Source: Prochlorococcus sp. AG-424-M03 (GTDB lineage: Bacteria; Cyanobacteriota; Cyanobacteriia; PCC-6307; Cyanobiaceae). Taken from it: DNA of 38,423 bases. Made by a program: the position numbers and the translations under genes. The stretch covers positions 1 to 38,423 of the forward strand of contig QCNH01000005.1 of assembly GCA_003213275.1 (NCBI GenBank). The letters run 5' to 3'. Below, one piece after another: positions 34,580 to 38,423 of the stretch; the first letter of the stretch is position 1; each line of letters opens with the position of its first letter. Under the pieces are notes generated by a model. The model saw only the letters and a program-made list of their open reading frames with translations, had not been told where the DNA came from and did not search any database.

Positions 34580-35693
34580 GAAGTTCTAAATAGAAAATAT
34601 TTTTCTTCTTCAAAGTTTCTAATTCCTTAGCATTATCAATCGAGTAATTATCAAGTAATCTCAAATCTCCTCCAATTTGTTTTGCTAATTTCCTCGCCAA
34701 AAAAAGTCCTACACCAGTACCATCCTTCTTCTTAGCAGCAGATCCTCTAAAGCCTTTTTGAAAAATTTTTTCATTTTCATTTTTGGTTATTTTTTTACCA
34801 TCATCAAATATGCATAGACCTTTACTCGTAATAGCGAGTCCAATCTCAGCATCTTTTTGAGCGTATTTAAACGCATTTTCTAACAAATTTGCCGCGATTT
34901 CAGCAATTACGGCATATTTTGCCTTTAATGGCCATAAAGTCCAATCTGGCCAGAGAGAGGGTTCTGTCCAATCTCTATTCTCTAATTTCGCATTAGCTTC
35001 ACCTCTTTCTAAAATAGGTCTCAATAAACTCTGGACAGTTATTACCTTGTTATTATCTAGATTTGGGGGCAACAATAATCTTTCTTCTCCTATTTCTAGA
35101 GGAAGTTTAATAGGTGCATTTAATTGTTCAAAAGAGATCATATATTGATTGATTTGCTTTTGCTCTATCAGCATGCGTTCGACTATTTCAATCGAATCAT
35201 AATCTGAACCAAGTCTTTTAATTAGTAATTTTGCATATGTTCTTAGAGCAGCCAATGGATTCCTTAATTGATGGATTATGACATTAACCTGATTTTTTAA
35301 ATAATGAATTTCTTCATTTTTATTTTGACGCTCTAATTCAATAGAAACACAATTAGCCAAAGATATTGAAAGAGCTTTTAATCTAGAATCAAGAGATGCC
35401 GGCCAATTTCCGCCTTTCAAATCAGTCTCGACCCTAAGAACACCTAGTAAAATATCGTTTTCTTGCAGAGGATACCATCTTCTATTGGGAGAAGAAACTT
35501 TTAAAGAAGGATCATCTTCTATTGATAGTAAAAGCCTATCAATTTGAGGCCATTGACCAATCATTTCAAAAGTTGCTTTAGTTCCTTGTTTGGCTGAGGC
35601 AAGATATATAACTAAATGAGTAACTCCCATCGAGCAACCAAAACTCTCTAGCTGTTTTAAAATTAGTTTTTCAAATTTTTTAGTGAGATTCAT
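34557..35693 (-). CDS. Two-component sensor histidine kinase, soluble
   Basis: A 378-residue kinase without membrane helices. Residues ~20-125 form a GAF-like sensory domain. A coiled coil leads to the phosphorylation (H) box, IIHQLRNPLAALRTYAKLL, with His141. The ATPase domain has the N box LLENAFKYAQKD, the G1 box IFDDGKKI and the G2 box GTGVGLFLARKLAKQIGG. The N box reads NLLENAFKYA, typical of HisKA-HATPase kinases. No response regulator lies beside it, so it is an orphan whose partner is elsewhere. The signal is unknown. ATG at 35691-35693, behind a 246-bp intergenic region holding a candidate small RNA on the same strand. Confidence 0.92.
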   Translation of the reverse strand: MNLTKKFEKLILKQLESFGCSMGVTHLVIYLASAKQGTKATFEMIGQWPQIDRLLLSIEDDPSLKVSSPNRRWYPLQENDILLGVLRVETDLKGGNWPASLDSRLKALSISLANCVSIELERQNKNEEIHYLKNQVNVIIHQLRNPLAALRTYAKLLIKRLGSDYDSIEIVERMLIEQKQINQYMISFEQLNAPIKLPLEIGEERLLLPPNLDNNKVITVQSLLRPILERGEANAKLENRDWTEPSLWPDWTLWPLKAKYAVIAEIAANLLENAFKYAQKDAEIGLAITSKGLCIFDDGKKITKNENEKIFQKGFRGSAAKKKDGTGVGLFLARKLAKQIGGDLRLLDNYSIDNAKELETLKKKNIFYLELPIKELHA

Positions 35694-35731
35694 AATTAAT
35701 GAAATTTTGAGTAATTTTCAGAAAAAAATTG

Positions 35732-35783
35732 AAAAAGGCTTGTAAAATATGAAAAAAGTATTAAGATATAAAAAGGCCTGTAA
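35732..35783. repeat. Direct repeat AAAAAGGC[T/C]TGTAA, two copies 38 bp apart
   Basis: AAAAAGGCTTGTAA (35732-35745) and AAAAAGGCCTGTAA (35770-35783) differ at one base. The second copy forms part of the minus-strand terminator stem; the first could replace it by pairing GCCTT with the same AAGGC strand. A tandem or alternative terminator is one explanation; repeated protein binding is another. Confidence 0.4.
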
Positions 35784-35856
35784 GTTTCCGGCCTTAAATA
35801 TGAACATCTGGTCATATTTTAAGCTACATCAGAGGTTGATGGGTCCTCTATGTAAT
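35768..35856 (-). ncRNA. Candidate small RNA of three hairpins ending in an intrinsic terminator
   Basis: Read on the minus strand, three stems follow in series: ten base pairs with one bulged base (35854-35845 with 35835-35825), eight pairs AAATATGA/TCATATTT (35819-35812 with 35803-35796), then AAGGCC/GGCCTT (35795-35790 with 35778-35773), whose GC-rich stem is followed by T5 (35774-35770). The last is a standard intrinsic terminator, absent in the opposite direction. The loop of the terminator contains GGAAAC, a short motif I recall from loops of the Yfr2 family, but overall similarity is not shown. A TACATA near 35850 could be -10. Estimated length is about 80 nt. No open frame is visible. 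It ends 75 bp before the kinase start. Confidence 0.45.
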
Positions 35857-35884
35857 TTGAAGTGAATTTTAAATCACATATATT

Positions 35885-35930
35885 GAGATTAGTAAATAAA
35901 TAAGACTAATCTCCTAAATAATTTCAGGAG
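35885..35930 (+). promoter_or_regulatory. Two mutually exclusive hairpins controlling the DUF3155 ribosome-binding site
   Basis: Stem 1: GAGATTAGT (35885-35893) with ACTAATCTC (35905-35913), nine perfect pairs. Stem 2: CTCCT (35911-35915) with AGGAG (35926-35930), five pairs. They share CTC at 35911-35913, so only one can form. AGGAG is a strong Shine-Dalgarno sequence nine bases before the ATG at 35940. With stem 1 formed, AGGAG is free; if stem 1 is opened, stem 2 hides it. This is what an RNA switch looks like; the trigger is unknown. Confidence 0.5.
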
Positions 35931-35939
35931 TACCAATCA

Positions 35940-36308
35940 ATGTCCAAAAAAAGAAAAAGAATCAGCCGAAGAAGATTGGCTGGTCAAAGAGTAATGGCTC
36001 ATGTACCTATTTATCATATCGAAACCGGGAAACATAAACCAGTTACAGCGGCAAGAAGATTTATAGCTGAGAATGCGTTGCCTGCTCCTTCAGTTTTCAA
36101 CGTTCGTAGAAATGAACATACAACTGATAGATTTTTCTGGGGTGAAAAAGGGTTATTTAGCGCCCAATATGCTGAAGAAAATCATTTTCTATTTCCATCA
36201 CTAAAAGTTGTAGTTGAAGGAATTGGTGAAGATAAAATATTTGAAGGTCTAGAACTTACTGCAGATGATTGGGAAGAAATTGAAGAATACGAATATGCTT
36301 TCGTTTAA
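35940..36308 (+). CDS. DUF3155 family protein, 122 aa
   Basis: A small soluble protein that matches the cyanobacterial DUF3155 family by its strongly conserved core. The N-terminus is very basic (KKRKRISRRRLAGQRVMAHV) and the C-terminus very acidic (DDWEEIEEYEYAFV), with PVTAARRFIAENALPAP and NEHTTDRFFWGEKGLF between. The family is widely kept in cyanobacteria and of unknown function; a nucleic-acid or ribosome-linked role is suggested only by the basic N-terminus. It has one of the few clear ribosome-binding sites in this window (AGGAG, nine bases from ATG), embedded in a possible RNA switch. It overlaps the convergent esterase by 4 bp. Confidence 0.85.
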   Translation: MSKKRKRISRRRLAGQRVMAHVPIYHIETGKHKPVTAARRFIAENALPAPSVFNVRRNEHTTDRFFWGEKGLFSAQYAEENHFLFPSLKVVVEGIGEDKIFEGLELTADDWEEIEEYEYAFV

Positions 36309-36922
36309 AAAATATTACAAATGTTTGAACTTATAAAGTCAATTAAATTTGAATCAATTTGATGAAACCCATCAAATTCTACTAATTCACAAAATTTAGA
36401 AGACTTACTTTTTACCTTGTCATAAATAATCCTTGAAGCATCTATAGGAACAACATCATCAAAAAGGCCATGACTAATAATTAATGGTGGGAAGTTCTCT
36501 CCCGGGGCCCAATTTGGGTGAGGATAACCACTACATGAAACAATTAATCCAAAATTTAATTTAGATCCTGCATCAATTGACATAGCTGCCCCCTGAGAGA
36601 AACCCAACAAAATTGTTTTTCTAAGTGGAATCTGCTCAGTATCAAATTTTTTTAATGTGACTAAAAGTTTATTTACTTCAACCTCAGCCTCTTTCCAATT
36701 ATGTGGATATAATCCATACCATTGTCTGCCCTGACCACTTGGATGCAATCCAAGAGCCCTCAAAGAAATTACCTCAAAATCAAGATTTATTTTTTCTGTA
36801 ATCTCCTTTCCAAATGTTAAAAGGTCATCTGCATCTGCTCCCCAACCATGTATTAGAATAATTCTATGCGTTGCAGTTTGAGAACTATTCGAAACAAATT
36901 GATGATCGATATCGTATTTCAT
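36305..36922 (-). CDS. Alpha/beta-hydrolase, phospholipase/carboxylesterase (YpfH) family
   Basis: A 205-residue serine hydrolase of the carboxylesterase/lysophospholipase group (COG0400 type). The nucleophile elbow GFSQGAAM puts Ser109 in the usual place; the acid is in HGLFDDVVP (Asp155 or 156) and the base is His187 in DGFHQID. The oxyanion-hole strand is ILIHGWGADADDL. SGQGRQWYGL resembles the family's RxWFD/Y segment. I chose the ATG at 36920-36922, which gives normal length; the TTG 14 codons upstream would overlap the purH start. No signal peptide, so probably cytosolic. Its substrate is unknown. It is divergent from purH with 33 bp between. Confidence 0.88.
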   Translation of the reverse strand: MKYDIDHQFVSNSSQTATHRIILIHGWGADADDLLTFGKEITEKINLDFEVISLRALGLHPSGQGRQWYGLYPHNWKEAEVEVNKLLVTLKKFDTEQIPLRKTILLGFSQGAAMSIDAGSKLNFGLIVSCSGYPHPNWAPGENFPPLIISHGLFDDVVPIDASRIIYDKVKSKSSKFCELVEFDGFHQIDSNLIDFISSNICNIF

Positions 36923-36955
36923 GTTTATATTCTTAAGTAAGTAAACTTTCCCATA

Positions 36956-38423
36956 ATGTCCCAATTAGCACTAGTAAGTGTCTCTGATAAAACAAATATA
37001 ATCGCATTTTGTACAGAATTGGTAGAAAAATTCAATTATAAAATTCTTTCAAGTGGAGGAACTGCAAAACATCTAATAAAAGCAAAAATTCCAGTTATTA
37101 AAGTTGCAGATTTTACTAATTCTCCAGAAATCCTTGGAGGGAGAGTGAAAACTTTACATCCAAAAATCCACGGAGGAATATTAGCTAAAAGAACTGATGA
37201 TAAACATAAAAAAGATATAGAAGCTAACGATCTTGCACTAATTGACTTGGTAGTTGTCAATTTATATCCTTTTAAAAAAACTATTGAACAAGGATCCAAA
37301 TGGGAAGATGCAATTGAAAATATTGATATTGGAGGGCCATCAATGATACGTTCTGCCGCAAAAAATCATAAAGACGTTTCCGTTTTAGTAGATCCTAGTC
37401 AATATCAAGAATTTCTCGAAGAAACTAAAAAAGGTGTTTTCAACGAAGCGTATAAAGCAAAATTGGCCTTTGAAGCTTTTCAACATACAGCAGACTATGA
37501 CGCTGCAATATCTAATTGGATAGGTAAAGAAAAAGGTTTACAATCTTCCAAATATATTGAATCTTATCCACTAATCAAAAGCTTAAGGTATGGGGAGAAT
37601 CCCCATCAAAATGCTTTTTGGTATGGTTTAAATAATATTGGATGGAACTCAGCAGAGCAATTACAAGGTAAAGAATTAAGTTATAACAATCTATTGGATC
37701 TTGAGTCTGCTCTTTCTACAGTTTTAGAATTTGGGTATGACGAAAAAGATGCTCTAAGAACAAACACGTTTGCTTCTGTCATTTTAAAACACAATAATCC
37801 TTGCGGCGCTTCATTGAGTAATTCAGCCTCCAAAGCATTTTCGAATGCTTTGGAATGCGACTCAGTTAGTGCATTTGGAGGAATAGTTGCTTTTAATTCA
37901 AATATTGATACTGAAACTGCAATTAAACTCAAAGATATTTTCTTAGAGTGTGTCGTCGCTCCATCTTTTGATAAAGAAGCTTTAGAAATCTTAAAAGTCA
38001 AAAAGAATTTAAGAATTTTAAAATTATCAAAAGATATACTGCCAAAGAAGAAACAAACCTCTACTAAATCAATAATGGGAGGATTGCTCGTTCAAGAAAC
38101 TGATGAGAGGGATGATAAAACTGAAGGGTGGATTTCAGTTACTAAAAATAATCCAAGTAATCAAATGAACTTAGATCTAAATTTTGCATGGAAGATTTGT
38201 AAACATGTAAAATCAAATGCAATTGTTATTGCAAAAGATCAAAAAACTATTGGTATTGGAGCTGGACAAATGAATAGAGTTGGAGCAGCAAAAATTGCAT
38301 TAACAACAGCTAAAAAATTATGTTCTGGGGCTGTTTTGGCCAGCGATGGGTTCTTTCCATTTGCAGATACTGTAGAACTTGCTAATGAGTATGGAATAAA
38401 AGCTATTATCCAACCTGGAGGAA
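36956..38423 (+). CDS. purH: Bifunctional AICAR transformylase / IMP cyclohydrolase (3' end missing)
   Basis: The open frame runs from ATG 36956 to the window edge, 489 residues of an expected ~515. It makes IMP in the last two purine steps. The N-terminal IMP cyclohydrolase domain has SVSDKTNIIAF, ILSSGGTAKHLI, LGGRVKTLHPKIHGGIL and NLYPFKKT. The AICAR transformylase domain has SLRYGENPHQNAFWY, the catalytic KHNNPCGAS, DSVSAFGGIVAFN, IGIGAGQMNRVGAAKIA, ending at SDGFFPFADTVE and QPGG. All are complete to the edge. The coding frame shows no interruptions. Start chosen where the family's N-terminus begins (ALVSVSDKT). Confidence 0.96.
   Translation, partial: MSQLALVSVSDKTNIIAFCTELVEKFNYKILSSGGTAKHLIKAKIPVIKVADFTNSPEILGGRVKTLHPKIHGGILAKRTDDKHKKDIEANDLALIDLVVVNLYPFKKTIEQGSKWEDAIENIDIGGPSMIRSAAKNHKDVSVLVDPSQYQEFLEETKKGVFNEAYKAKLAFEAFQHTADYDAAISNWIGKEKGLQSSKYIESYPLIKSLRYGENPHQNAFWYGLNNIGWNSAEQLQGKELSYNNLLDLESALSTVLEFGYDEKDALRTNTFASVILKHNNPCGASLSNSASKAFSNALECDSVSAFGGIVAFNSNIDTETAIKLKDIFLECVVAPSFDKEALEILKVKKNLRILKLSKDILPKKKQTSTKSIMGGLLVQETDERDDKTEGWISVTKNNPSNQMNLDLNFAWKICKHVKSNAIVIAKDQKTIGIGAGQMNRVGAAKIALTTAKKLCSGAVLASDGFFPFADTVELANEYGIKAIIQPGG

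Noticed and set aside
1-38423. Genomic island, prophage or insertion sequence
   Set aside because: No transposase, integrase, phage gene, att repeat or abrupt composition change; gene content is core throughout.

Overview
The window reads as chromosome of a high-light-type Prochlorococcus (marine picocyanobacterium). The DNA is very AT-rich and almost every base is used. The photosynthesis genes are cyanobacterial: psbEFLJ, psbK, ndhCKJ, chlD, ycf48 and a membrane rubredoxin. At the left end a degenerate single-subunit phycoerythrin (cpeB) sits beside its CpeS-type lyase, a hallmark of high-light Prochlorococcus. I see no insertion sequence, prophage, integron or CRISPR array. This is compact core genome rather than an island. 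The species call is inference from gene content and base composition; no search was run.

Layout. 1-830: end of cpeS, then convergent cpeB. 1006-4896: a small unknown protein, a UvrD/PcrA helicase and a tRNA nucleotidyltransferase on the plus strand. 4898-7973: a flavoprotein-selenophosphate synthetase fusion, back-to-back with mtnP. 8013-10332 (minus): the conserved rub-ycf48-psbE-psbF-psbL-psbJ photosystem II cluster. 10409-12040: ndhCKJ. 12043-15195: a YvcK-like membrane protein, divergent from an Mla/TGD-type lipid-transport ATPase and MCE protein. 15202-20032: chlD, folK, a Nudix hydrolase and a DNA photolyase. 20017-21869: a DegT/DnrJ aminotransferase and a thioredoxin-like protein. 21975-24939: fabI, hisB and a carotenoid oxygenase. 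24942-26974: rdgB and a phosphohexomutase. 27055-29866: a TM0106-type RecB-like protein, a YgfZ-like protein and pyrE. 30008-30080: tRNA-Met(CAU). 30099-32422: an HlyC/CorC-like protein and a Gfo/Idh/MocA oxidoreductase. 32449-33741: psbK and tgt. 33797-35693: cobS and a histidine kinase. 35940-end: a DUF3155 protein, an esterase and the start of purH. No gene-free stretch exceeds 300 bases; the longest is 35694-35939.

How the parts fit. Photosystem II biogenesis (Rub, Ycf48, PsbE/F/L/J/K), chlorophyll synthesis (ChlD) and NDH-1 form the photosynthetic core. The rest is housekeeping: nucleotides (PyrE, PurH, RdgB, MtnP), cofactors (FolK, CobS), tRNA maturation (Cca, Tgt, YgfZ), lipids (FabI, Mla) and DNA repair (UvrD, photolyase). 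The encoded tRNA lacks CCA, so the Cca enzyme in the same window would be needed.

Most worth a second look: (i) the 246-base gap 35694-35939, which holds a likely minus-strand small RNA ending in an intrinsic terminator and, facing the other way, a two-state hairpin that can hide the ribosome-binding site of the DUF3155 gene; (ii) an 8-bp hairpin before psbE whose two arms each carry an AAGG nine bases from a start codon, one of them a 19-residue amphipathic ORF antisense to the psbE leader; (iii) the flavoprotein-SelD fusion with starts only 10 bp from mtnP; (iv) a TM0106-type protein whose nuclease core looks dead while its Fe-S cysteines and exonuclease-type domain look intact.
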